Shown piece by piece: positions 46,563-57,180 of a stretch of DNA of 64,000 nucleotides. The DNA is taken from positions 682,001-746,000 of the forward strand of contig NC_063072.1 of the NCBI RefSeq assembly GCF_022605165.1. The letters run 5' to 3'. This DNA comes from Purpureocillium takamizusanense (Eukaryota; Ascomycota; Sordariomycetes; Hypocreales; Ophiocordycipitaceae). A program made the translations under genes and the position numbers. The stretch's first letter is position 1, and each line of letters begins with the position of its first letter. The notes under the pieces are model-generated. The model was not told where the DNA came from. It worked only from the letters and a program-made list of their open reading frames with translations, and did not search any database.

Positions 46563-47575
46563 TCAATTTTGGGTCGGAAAGTTGACCCGATACTTCACCG
46601 CGCAGTCCCTCATAGTTTCGAAATGCTTCATGTCAACTTCTTGATCCTTCGCCTTCGGCTTTGGTTCATCGCCGCATGAAGCTTTAGCATCGCAGGAATG
46701 GACGAGTTCCCTAGTTTCGTCTTTAGAAAGACCACTTTCTTTGAGAAACTCGAGCAGCTGAAGTGTGGCGTTGCGGGTGCTCTCCGCCTTCTCGTAGCAG
46801 AAGAACCGCGTCGGCAATGACTGATTCATACATCTGTTAGTCACCCGCGAGGAAGTCAGTGACATCTGGGGCGAGCAGCGATCCGTGCTCCCTTCGATGC
46901 CAAATATGGCAAAGGTACTACTCACCTCCCACTGCTTCTTAACGCTAGTCTTGTAGCAAAGGTGGCACTTGATCCGTGTTAGCAGATTGACGCTGAAAGG
47001 CTCGAGTCTTGACTTACACCATCCGCGCGGCCCTTACAAGCCTCTTCGAGACGAACCCATCCGTCTCCCAATGGGGTCTAGTAGTCACAGAATTATTAGC
47101 CTCCATGCTTTTTTTTTTTGGAGCTTTCGCTTCGTCATGACTGAGTGCGACAACAGCTCAAGTAGCATCTGTGAGCCCTCTTAAAAGCAAAAAGGATGCC
47201 TGTCCATGGGTCGCGCGTGGGTACTCCTACGGTTGTTTTATCAGGGGCGACGTCAACATCCTGAGCGTTGCACACCAAGAGGCCCTCGGCGTGACTTGTT
47301 GCCTATAGTCCAAGATGTCAGCGGGACACATTCAAGTCACATAAGCACATGTAACCCGTAGTGAGTAGCTACACCGGCCAGGCTGAGAAGAGGGTACTTA
47401 CCTCAGACTTCTTGCAAAACTTGTATTCATTTCTGCCAGAACTATCTTTGAAGTTGGCCCAAGCTTGCTGCGTGCTCATCTCCCAAAGTTCGTTGGAAGG
47501 CTTCTCGGAAGAGTCTTGGGCAGAGCCGAGGGTGAAGGCAAGAGCCAAAGTGAGGGTAGAGAGGGAAGCCTTCAT
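46563..47575 (-). CDS. Cysteine-rich small secreted protein of unknown family
   Basis: Five exons rebuilt by hand (47575-47402, 47302-47231, 47077-47018, 46967-46926, 46820-46563) give about 201 aa; every exon joins in phase 0. Exon 1 encodes a signal peptide (MKASLSTLTLALAFTLGSA). Later exons carry LEEACKGRADG, then CHLCYKTSVKKQWE, then RFFCYEKAES, and finally ELVHSCDAKASCGDEP and MRDCAVKYR. Nine cysteines are present, suggesting a disulfide-rich extracellular protein. Donors at exon 1, 3 and 4 are strong (GTAAGT, GTAAGT, GTGAGT); the exon 2 donor (GTAGGA) and the CAAG acceptor of exon 4 are weaker, so the middle could differ. I do not recognise the family. A minus-strand TATA box lies upstream. 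Confidence 0.6.
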
Positions 47576-47703
47576 CTTGAAAACGTGTTGCCTTTCAATA
47601 GTGTTTCGTGAGACTCGACGGGGAATAGTGTGATCAATACGATGCGATATATGGAATGCGTTAGGAGACGGACACAGAATGAAACGTAGGAGAGATGGGA
47701 GTG

Positions 47704-47710
47704 ATTTATA
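47704..47710 (-). promoter_or_regulatory. TATA box of the cysteine-rich secreted protein gene
   Basis: TATAAAT on the minus strand about 130 bp upstream of the ATG at 47575. Confidence 0.55.
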
Positions 47711-49950
47711 TCTAGACGAGGGGCCAAGAAGGGCTTCTCCTTTTCATGTTGTTGTTCAAGGCCTCAACTGCGATTATGATTGCGCCTACTAGCGTGTTGG
47801 ACAAGACGCGTGTGGCACCATGTTGAACACTGAAGCATGGGCTTTACTGACTTTGTTGGGCTCTCCGCTGTCCAAAGTAATGCGCATGATTATTGCTGGA
47901 TTTAAGAAACCATGCACACGCCGTGTATTCACGTCTAGTTGCTTGGAGGCAAAGGCCTTGCCATATCTCCTAGGGCATGTGGGAGTTGCCGAACATTACT
48001 AAGGTCGCATCTGCCAAGGCCCCGTACGCACATGAGACCGTATTTAGGTGCCAGCTGTGACCTGCGTAGTATAATTTAGTTCGCATAGACCCTACCTCCC
48101 CGCCGCCAAGAGCAACTATCGACGTCTGCCTTCTGTTGCGTCAATTGAGCAAAAGTGTACCGGCACGCTAGTGCCCAAGTTATCATGCTTTTCTTATGTT
48201 GTGACATCTTCTCCCCATCAGCCTGACGACTTGACTCGAGTTCGCGCGCTAGCATGGCGCGGCATAAATTTCATCGGCAACTATTCTCGGCGAACTTCCA
48301 CGGCGTCTATGCACCAGACCCCATCCCTTGGTGGGGCCCCTATGAAATGGCAGCCCGACTGTAGCTTCGGCCTCGTTTATATGAAGCGAATATAATCATC
48401 GCATTGAATGGATGTTGCCTTTTCCCTGTTTTGGACTTGCAAACCTCGGCCGCACCACACCACCAGGGCGAATATCACCGATAAATCGACGACGGTATTA
48501 CAAGCACGTGCCATTCTGGACCTAGGACGGCTCGGGGCGCGTCAATACTCGCATGCCGTTTGCCGCTATTGCGGTCGACTCGACTTTAACTTGGACAGGG
48601 TGCTAGGGCTTGTCTTTACAGTCACCGTGAGATATCAGGCAACCCTTGCCGGCTGAGTGGTCATAAATAGCGGGTCCAGTCTGAAGAAACGCAGGTATTG
48701 TCATGCAGTTCAAGTCGGTTTCTCCCAGCGCGGTCGTCTGGTGAGCGACGATGACGAAGATGGCATCGACAGCCGAGCTTCCGTCCGAGGAGTTTTCGAA
48801 ACGGCGAGTCGTCACAGACACGGCTGTCATCTGATCCGCGGGTGACGATCTCGCCCCTTCTAGGTCAAGCCGACCCGTGGCATCAGCGGGGCTCCCGTTT
48901 TGTGAACAGGTAGGCATTTATTGGCGTCTGGTCTCGCAGGGAGTCGGTGTCCTCTGGCTGGCAATGTACCTCTTGTGCCTAACTGTTCAAAAGGCCTATC
49001 ATATCTCACCCTTTTGCCCAAGGTCCCTGCGAGGTACCCAAGAAAGGAAGGAGGTTCAGGCGGCTTGAACTCTGCTGGCAGCTTGCCGCAGACGGGAAAA
49101 AGTCCTGATCATATCATGGTCACATACATGTATCTACTGACAGCGTAGGTTGCGAAGACTCAAGCCAGATACATACGAAAGATGGACCATTGTTACAAGC
49201 ATTGTATCTGCGCAAGCCGCTGAGATCTCGGTTACGGCACCTTCAAATGTACATATATATTATAGCATTGTTGTTTCGTTTACGTGCATGCTTGCGGCGG
49301 GCTGAACTGAGCTGCGGGTGGCTCAACTGTCGGTCCGCGGTGGTGACATTGGCGGCATGTTTTTCAATTGATTGCACATAGGGGCAGGCGGTCTCATCTC
49401 AACTCTACAACCAGACGTGAAAGTAGGGGTACACATACATCTGTATCGGACAACGGCCGTAGTGCCTATGGTCTGCGGATGCTTCCGGGAGTAACGGTGA
49501 TGTCCCGGCAATCATGTTGCATATTCCTCGAGCAAGTTGAGCTGCGCCATGTCAAGAAACTGAGCTGAAGACCACCCGCCTTTAAGACACCCGCCACTGT
49601 CGCATTTGATTACATGAACGAAGAACGCACAGTTGCAACGTATGAGACTACGCGAACATAAGCACGGCAAAATGTGTGTTCGTGTCAGCTAGCCACTGTC
49701 CACAACGTAAGGACCACAACCGGCTCAGTAAAGCAAGCAGTTCGTCTCAGAGAGAACAATTCTCCACGAGTGCAACGTCGAGCCCAGCTGAATATATCAC
49801 TTTTCCCCTGAACCACAGACCCGTGTCACACTGGACCTCTACGATGCATGCTACGCGCGGCTAAAACCCTGTACCGGGCGTTACACAGCAATGTAATGAT
49901 AGCTTCAATGATTGATTCTTAGAGCGCTGCCGCAAGGATTGAGGGGACCG

Positions 49951-49957
49951 TATAAGA
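49951..49957 (+). promoter_or_regulatory. TATA box of the secreted ribonuclease gene
   Basis: TATAAGA 112-118 bp upstream of the ATG at 50069. Confidence 0.45.
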
Positions 49958-50068
49958 AGACCTTAAGCTGGAACAATGAAAGTTAACGGTTTGCTGCAGA
50001 GTACTTATGCCAGCTCATCAGAGATACTCGGGTAGTTCGCAGCACAGGCCAATACCAATCCATTCAAG

Positions 50069-50693
50069 ATGATGTTCAACAAGAGCCTGTTTGCCGTCGC
50101 GACACTTGTCGCCGCTGCCGTTTGTGCCCCCTTTTTCGGCGTCTTAGGACTAGACTGCTAGCATCCCGCAGCAGCTGACAATACAAGCAGACCGCAGACT
50201 ATTGCTGCGGGACCAACATCGGCAGGTTCGCCATCACGCAGAACTGGGCCAACGCTGCAATGAACGCAGGAGGGACTACACCTGGCAAGTCCGGGTATGT
50301 ATATACAAAATCGAAACCCCCCTTCCTTCATCCCCCCTTTCCCGAAAACCCACACGCTACGCGCACAAGAAAAAATCGCGAGGCTGAAACACAAGGCACG
50401 CACGCACGTATAGGGATCCCCATGAATTTGGCGGCCAGTCGGGCGACGGCGCGCAGCTCAAGTTCTACGGCGCCGACTTGCGGTGCAACGAGCAGAAACC
50501 CAAGCTGTTCGAGTTCCCCGTCATGAAGGATGGGTCCTTCTACGACAAGAACGTGAAGCACGGCTACATCGGGACGCCTGCCCGCGTCGTCTACCTCCAG
50601 GACGGGAAGACGCTGTGCGGCGTCATGACCCACTTCATCGAGGATCGCAACACCCATCAGGGCAGCGGTCCCTTTCGCGTGTGCGACAAATAA
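50069..50693 (+). CDS. Secreted guanyl-specific ribonuclease, RNase N1/T1 and ribotoxin superfamily
   Basis: Three exons (50069-50140, 50191-50294, 50414-50693) give 151 aa; a second possible donor at 50120 would make it 144 aa. A signal peptide opens the protein. The mature start ADYCCGTN resembles the DYxCG start of RNase T1 enzymes. The catalytic set of the superfamily can be traced: His62 in DPHEF, Glu92 in LFEFP, Arg116 in TPARVVY and His132 in CGVMTHF. The EFP, PARVxY and CGxxxH blocks, with one shared cysteine, are closest to the ribotoxin branch. The long positively charged loops that mark true ribotoxins are not obvious. I infer a secreted RNA-cleaving enzyme. Ribosome targeting is not shown. 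The gene converges with the P450 gene, 191 bp apart. Confidence 0.75.
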
Positions 50694-50884
50694 GGCACGG
50701 GACGTATGATGGTCGCCTTACGTCTGGATGGTGTCTCTAAGTGAAGGAGAGGGACTCGAGGTGGGGGAAAAAGTTGTGGCTATAAAATTCATGTTCAGCA
50801 GGTTTATACTTCTTCAAAGGGGCTTTATATTTTACAATCAAGCTCGTCTTTGTTATGCTTTATGTATCCAAGTACTCGAAAATG

Positions 50885-52626
50885 TCACAAGGGCGTTAAT
50901 TTCAAGTACAACTGGTTCCCCACAGGTCTGGCCGAGTATCCATCCGTCTGCTCCACGCCGGTATCGTCGACGACCGCTGTTGCGAAGTTGGCATATATCA
51001 CTGCTGTGACAAGCTTCATCTCTGCGCATAGGTTAGCGCCCGAACACGATTATTCAGATTTCCGAGAGCGTGGTCAAGAGTACCGTTCCATGCAAAGTTG
51101 GAGCCAATGCACATTCTGCCTCCGCTCCCAAAGGCCCAGAACTGCCGGCTCATTTCTCTGCGATGCGCGTCCGTGGCGGAGCCGGCCACCAGCCACCGGG
51201 TATGGTCCCAGCGCCTCGGGTCGGGATACACCCTCTCGTCGAGATGCAGAGTGTGCGCGAGGGCGGCGATCCGGACCCCTCCAGGGAGCTCGTAGCCACC
51301 GATGCTACACGACGGGTACGGCGTCTCCCGCGGCTGCGGGCCCGGAATTGGGGCGTGGAGGCGGAGAGTCTCCATGACGACGGCGTGTAGGATGGGCAGG
51401 TTGTCCAGGGCCCTGGCGTCGGGGAGACACGCCGGGTCGGTGTCTGCTGCTGCCAGTGAGGGTTCCAGGGCCAGAATCTCTACCCGAAGCTGGCGCTGCA
51501 GATCCTGGTTCTGAGACAGCCTCCAAGCAAGACAGGTAAGCACAATGCCGGCTGTTTCGTGACCTGCCAGGACTTGATCCAGTATTTCGCTGGCAACGGA
51601 GGAGTCTCGTTGGCGAATCGTCGTCTCATAGAGGAGCGAAGCGTCGCCCTCTGCGCGTTCTTCCTTGTCGATTCCTGCGTGAAGGGCCTTGAAGACGACG
51701 GGCTCATACTCCGGCAGTGCCGCTGTGGAGCCCGTGGAAGAAAGGTACTCGAGCGTCTTGTCACATATTTGCTTGTTCCAGTCTCTAAGCTCTGCATTCG
51801 CCCTATCCACAAACGTCGGATACAGCCTGACGCCGAACTTTGCGCACAGCGACGTCAGGCCCGGCATCTCCTGCGGCCAAAAGTGGTGATGGTGTCTCGA
51901 GAGGTAGAGCCGCAGCCAGTGGTCTCTGTAGGCCTTGTCCTCGAGGAAGTTGGTGCTGTTTTGTATGCCAAAGATGTACGCGGATATGAGGTCCATGGTC
52001 GTGGCCATGAAGATGGACTGCACCTCCGTGCCGCCCGCGGCCCCCCTTGCGGCCTCGCGTCTGAGCAAAGGGAGGAGCCTGCCGAGGAGGACTATCCGGC
52101 TCTGGGCCTTGGCTGGCCGGGACGCCTGAATATACGACTTGGAGTAGACGTTGGACATCATGCGCTTCCTGCGGGAATGTTCCTTGGAGCCAAGCGTTGA
52201 GAAGATGCAAGGCACGCTACATGTAACCACCGGTGTGAGCATTCGTAGCCGCCAGAAATCACATCTTGGAGAGGCCAGGTCAGTAACAAGCAATACATAC
52301 CCATAGTTGTTGAACCGCTGGTACCACGGCGCCTTCTCGTACCCGCCTTGATAGACGGCCCGCATGGCTTCCACGCCGTCGACGCTGACCGTGTTGGGCG
52401 CGACGCGGACGACCTGCCCGTGGCGGAAGTGGGCATCGTACAGCGTCTTGTTCTCGACGCCCTTCTTCCTCGCGCGCAGGATCCAGAAATCGGAGACGGC
52501 GCATGACCAGTGCGGGGTGGGAAGGCGCGCAAGAGGCGAGAAGAAGACGGGATGCAAGACGTAGGCGTAGAGGAGATACACGGCTAAAGCTGCGGCGCCG
52601 AGACCAATGACGGTTATGGCTGCCAT
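50885..52626 (-). CDS. Cytochrome P450 monooxygenase
   Basis: Three exons (52626-52301, 52216-51084, 51021-50885) give 531 aa. An N-terminal membrane anchor (residues about 3-25) precedes a proline-rich hinge. The first splice restores NNYGVPCIFSTL and KEHSRRKRMMSNVYSKSY, a helix C pattern common in fungal P450s. The I-helix shows AGHETAG (oxygen-binding), the K-helix ETLRL, and the heme loop FGSGGRMCIGS with Cys near residue 476. The third exon supplies the terminal strands after FAWNEMKLV; without it the protein would be truncated. Endoplasmic reticulum location and NADPH-P450 reductase dependence follow from the class. The substrate is unknown. Confidence 0.92.
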
Positions 52627-53480
52627 TTTAAGGCGGCAATGGAGTTGTAAATACAACGTGTGCGGATATCATTGATCGGTGAGCGGGTTTGACGATACGA
52701 CATGGTTTAAATAGTAGTTTGTCGGTTGGGTGAGTGTCGGGAAAGTCTAATCATGGTCGGCCGACTATGCCCGATACATCTGCTGCTAGCCTAGCAGCAG
52801 CACGGAGAGCCTATTCCAACAATCGAGTGGCGGCAAGGCATAAACGGGTTGTTGGAGACTCAGAGGAGGGGAAGAGACCCTGCTGCTGCCTCCGCGTCGC
52901 CAAGCAGTGTGGGAACACGAATGAAGAAAACAACTAGAGGCTCTTTGCGCCTTCTCGTAGTAGTACTGCCAAGACGAATTAAACCCAACACTTTCGTGAA
53001 TCATGATGAATGTGTTGACGATGTGCGTGAGCTTAGCATCCACGCCCTCCGTTGACAAGTGCGTGCCCTTGCGGTTTGACGGAGCCAGCTCGGAGAGGAG
53101 ATGAATATTCATAAAGGTAGCATAGATGGCGGAGGTCTGCCCGTCGCGAAAAAGAGCATTGCTATTCATATAGCCGCCTTACAGTACGTTCCCTCAGACC
53201 TCAATGGCTGCGCCGGGTCCGGCGGCTGCCGTTCGATTGAGACATCGGCGTGCGAATGGCTGGCGTGGCATTGCGGCAAGATGTGACGTGACGTGACGCT
53301 GGGCGATTAGAGGCGGCTGTATGAATAGAGAAATGCGGCTGTATAAATAGCAATGCTCCTGTATAAATGCCTGATGGATAGTCACCAACACATTTGATGA
53401 GCATCGACCATCACATCACACATGCGCATCCTCACAACATAATCCGCTCCCCTCGTCCATCTCCTCTCGTTCCTCGAGCC
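52627..53480. other. Divergent intergenic region P450/DUF3632
   Basis: 854 bp. A minus-strand open frame of 127 codons (52786-53169) is longer than expected by chance at this GC level but has no recognised domain. The end near 53481 contains tandem TATA-like elements for the DUF3632 gene. TATTTAAA about 80 bp before the P450 start may be its TATA element. Confidence 0.5.
53320..53371 (+). promoter_or_regulatory. Tandem TATA-like repeats before the DUF3632 gene
   Basis: Three imperfect units of about 20-22 bp share CTGTAT(A/G)AAT. The second and third contain perfect TATAAAT at 53342-53348 and 53362-53368, 113-139 bp upstream of the ATG at 53481. Confidence 0.5.
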
Positions 53481-54469
53481 ATGGTGTCCTCCATCTCTCT
53501 CGGCCTATCCGACCCCGACGACTGCAAGTCAGAGGTTGACATCGCCAACACCCTCCAGGACCTCGTCAACGGCGCGACCGACTCTGCGTCCGGCGCGCGG
53601 GACATTGACAAGGTCGTCGTCGACGAGTGCCGCCAGACGGACAATCCCAGGCCGTCGGGGTGGCAAAGGTACCTCTGGGATTGTCTGGGCAAGGCCGCCA
53701 TGGCCGTGCCCGCCGACCATCCTGGCCAGGACCGCCTCGTCGAGCTCTTGCGGGAGCTCCAGCGCCTTCCGCGGCATGAGGTCCCGGAGAAGGTCGGCGA
53801 CGAGCTCTTCCACAAGGAGCTTTGGGTTTTGGCGCCCGAGAACAAATACGACGGCTTCGAGCAGCAGCTGTGGGAGCTCGATCAAGGTAAGTAATAAGGG
53901 CTTGGATATAACCGCCGCGCATGTCAATATCTCCTTCTTCACGACCTAACCTCGGGGACACGACACGGCAACAAGGCACATTCACGGCCACGCAGCAAGT
54001 CGAGCGCTCCGAAGCCATCGCCGCGTCCTACGTCAACTTCTCCGCCTTCCTCGCCCGCCTGCTCGCCGGCGCCGTCGTCGAGGCGACGCGCCTCAGCGCG
54101 CTCATCCGGCCCTCGCCCTTCGCCACGGTCAACCCGCTCACGAGCGCGGCGTACGCGGACGCCTCCGAGGCGGCGCGGCACTACGAGCCGTGGGCGTCGG
54201 CGGCCGCGCAGTGGATTCTGCGCGCGGCCGACGCCCTGCACGAGATGTGCGAGGGGGAGACGCTCATCGAGATTGGCAGGCAGAAGTGGACGCCGGCGCT
54301 GTGGGACGGGTGGAAGTCGCGGTTCGCCGCCGTGGCCAAGACGGAGCAGTTTGGCGGCAGGGCGCGCGAGCTGGCGTCCGCGGCGCTGGAGAGGATGGCT
54401 GAGGCGGAGAGCAAGGGCGTCACGACGAATGTGGGCGACAAGTTTGGCTTCATGTCCTTGAAGGAGTGA
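53481..54469 (+). CDS. DUF3632 family protein
   Basis: Two exons (53481-53886, 53976-54469) give 299 aa. The intron (89 bp) starts GTAAGT and ends ACAAG. The N-terminal part contains a helix ending LVELLRELQRLPRH. After the splice comes the conserved ASYVNFSAFLARLLAGAVVE block and, further on, WILRAADALHEMC, W-x-x-WKSRF and REL-x-x-AALERM. This is the layout of DUF3632, an all-helical family frequent in Pezizomycotina and of unknown function. The start is placed at 53481 because earlier in-frame codons are in a histidine-rich stretch that overlaps the leader. Confidence 0.8.
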
Positions 54470-54601
54470 GTGATGGACGACTGTACTGAGCGGATAGACT
54501 CGTAGATGGCAAAACCGTCAGATCGTGGTACAAACATCAGACAACGAACGCACTAAACGTCGATCCTGATCCAAGCAAGCATCGGATTCTTCCCCGTGCC
54601 C

Positions 54602-55787
54602 TCATGTTTTCGACTGCCGCAGGCCCAAGGCATCCAAGAACGGCCCGTCATGCATCCCCACGAGATACGCCTGCTCCGTCTCCGAACTATTCACATGCAC
54701 CACCTTGGACCACGCCGGCACCGCAAACGTGTCGCGCGACGTCCACTCGAGCCGAAGCGTCTCACCACCGCTCGCCGCCTCGACCATGCTGAAGCCCTGA
54801 CCCGCGTAGCAGTGGTAGACAAAGGACCGTATGTCCTGCGTCGCCGTCGTCGCCGTGCCGGGCCCGATGCGCTCGGCTTGCGCGCCCAGCGTCCTCGCGA
54901 GAGGCTCGCCCGCGACGTCGCGGTAGTGATATACGGCGTGGTCGCCAGTCTGGGCATCCAGTGCTTTCTGTGTATCGGACCAAGGGTGGCGCCATTCCGA
55001 TGCTTCAACGGGTCTGCGTAAATGCGCACGCACCTCGACTTATCAGCCGCCTATGCTGTGCTGTGCTCCCTTGATTACGCACCAGACATATACAACCAAG
55101 CCGAATATTGAACGCATGGAGAACTCACTGGCTCGGATATCGTTTCTCGCCATATCCCTCGGCGAAATTCACCCTGGCATACGTGAAAAGCGGCAGGTCC
55201 AAGACGTCGAGCCACACAACCGGTCTCTCGCTTTCGTTGCCGTGATCGTGCCAACGCCAGGCGGGCGTGACGACGACATCCCCGCGCCTCAGCGGCAGCT
55301 TCTGACCCTCGACGGCCGTGAAGCCCTCGCCGTCAATGATGAAGCGGAACGCTGACGCCACGTGTCGATGTGCCGGGGCCGTCTCTCCCGGGTTGACGAG
55401 CTGCAGCCCGGCGTAGATGGTGTCTGTAGTGCAAGGGGCTTCTGCATCCGGGCACGTTTTCATCATCAGAGACCACACAGCTCAGGGGGGGGGCAAGTTT
55501 GTTTTTCGATTTGAGCCTCGGAAGAGACAGACCCCCTACCAGTGTGTGCGAGACGTACTCATACTTGGGTTCACGAGCATCAAAACCCGGCGCTCGGCCT
55601 TGTCCTCGGGGACAATCTCGCCCGCCTTTGCAAGGCTGGGGAAGACTTCACTGTACTCCCACATATGCGGCTCCGCCACGGGCTTTGGTAGTGCCGGCAC
55701 CAGCAAGCTCATCTGCGACCACAGCGGCTCGAGATGCTTCGGAGGAAGCGTCTTGAGGTATTCGCCCGTCTCTGCATCCGTAGCCAT
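54602..55787 (-). CDS. Gentisate 1,2-dioxygenase-like bicupin
   Basis: Three exons (55787-55565, 55441-55129, 55013-54602) give 315 aa. The N-terminal region has HLEPLWSQM, followed by a [13 protein letters not shown] block. The next exon has [19 protein letters not shown] and [15 protein letters not shown], then [16 protein letters not shown] and [12 protein letters not shown], the first cupin with the iron-binding histidines of gentisate/salicylate dioxygenases. The last exon carries the second, weaker cupin. Enzymes of this family open aromatic rings with Fe(II) and O2. The acceptor of the first intron is uncertain: the site used here (GATGCAG) gives a longer loop than an alternative 18 bp downstream. 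The gene converges with DUF3632. Confidence 0.88.
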
Positions 55788-57150
55788 GACCGCTGTGAGA
55801 AAGTTGCTCGGGTCGACTGAGTGTGTCACCAGGCACCTTCAACGTATATAGTGTTGTGTTGTGAGAAATGGAGTCTTGATCATATCAGAACCAGCACATT
55901 TGCGTTGGTCAAGAACCAGACAGACTGGCCACGGGGACCGAGCTCGCTGAACGAAGCCCCGCATTGCACAACAGGCTCGGATGACGATGCAATACCCAAC
56001 ACCGGACCAAGGACAGAGGAACTCACCACCCTATTGGTCTATTGTACCTTGGGAGCATGAAGGTGGTGTCATTGGCAGCAATGGCACAAGGCCAACCAAC
56101 CATGCCGACCAGATCAGCACCAGACGTCATTACTTCGTACATGGTCTCAGCAAAACCTCAATACGCCTCAGACAGCCTCCATATGTCGGGTCTCATCACC
56201 ACACGCAAGCAGGGAAGACGCCGTATATGCCACATCTTGTGACCAGCGTTCTCTCATTGAGCGATCCTACTAGCATGATGATTCTTGCGCTACACTCTTA
56301 ATACAGCTTCCTGTCAAACGAGCAAACAAACAATTATGTAGGTCACTCATCGTTCTGCATCTCGTCGTGACACGAATCGCGGTGTCCTGGGGAGGTCTTT
56401 TATCGTCACACAAGGCGAAGAGCTCACTGAAGGACCGAGCCAAACAAATCCCAGCAGCATTCTTATTTCAGGCCACGAATAAATCAAAACTATTGCTCTG
56501 CTCAACCACTGCAGTCATTACATCGATGGCCAACGGGCTGCTTTCGATCTACGTATTACCTTTGCGGTGCCAAGGGACGGTGACCTGTCATTCCTCGTCG
56601 AGAACGATCTTCTGCCAGCGCCGCTGTATACTGTAGTATGTGCATTTTCTCGCCGGATCAACAATCTTGAGCACTTTCCACAGGTCTTTTCGGGTCATAC
56701 AATGAGGAGCAGACTTACGTTACCCAGAGGCAGTGCAGTGCTCGCTCACCCGCTCTGCTCCGCCACACTTGACCCTTCACAGCCCGCATGTGTCACAGGC
56801 GACGCTGCTCTTCTGCTCCTTGGGCCGTCCAAGGAGGACACCTGGGCTGAAGCGGGGGCGCCGTCTCCGCTGCGGACACCATGATCCGCATCCATGACAA
56901 TCTGGCCCGAACCGCAGTTCAATGACGGCCCCCGTGCGGGCCCGTTGGGTGGTGTCGGGAGTCGGAAGGCGGCATTGGCATTGCCTTGCCCTTGGGACTA
57001 CATGTACCCGCGGGGACGCCACAGGGGCAGCACCGCGATACAAGAGAGGCGGCGGTTGGAAGTCCAGGGACGCATCTCGCAGAGGTCTCGTCTCAAGGTC
57101 CAGCTTGCCTCGGGAGAGCAGCGGGATGGGATGGGTGAGGGAATTGGAGA

Positions 57151-57180
57151 GTTGGGTCCAGCTGGGTCCAGCTGGGTCCA
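57151..57180. repeat. Three tandem 10 bp repeats
   Basis: Three copies of G(T/C)TGGGTCCA in a row, non-coding. Confidence 0.8.

Larger units (their letters stand above)
47576..50068. other. Gene-poor 2.5 kb stretch
   Basis: Lower GC than the housekeeping block, many stops in all frames, and no recognisable domain. It contains the promoters of two secreted-protein genes at its ends. No transposon open reading frame is recognisable, but decayed repeats cannot be excluded by eye. Confidence 0.55.
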
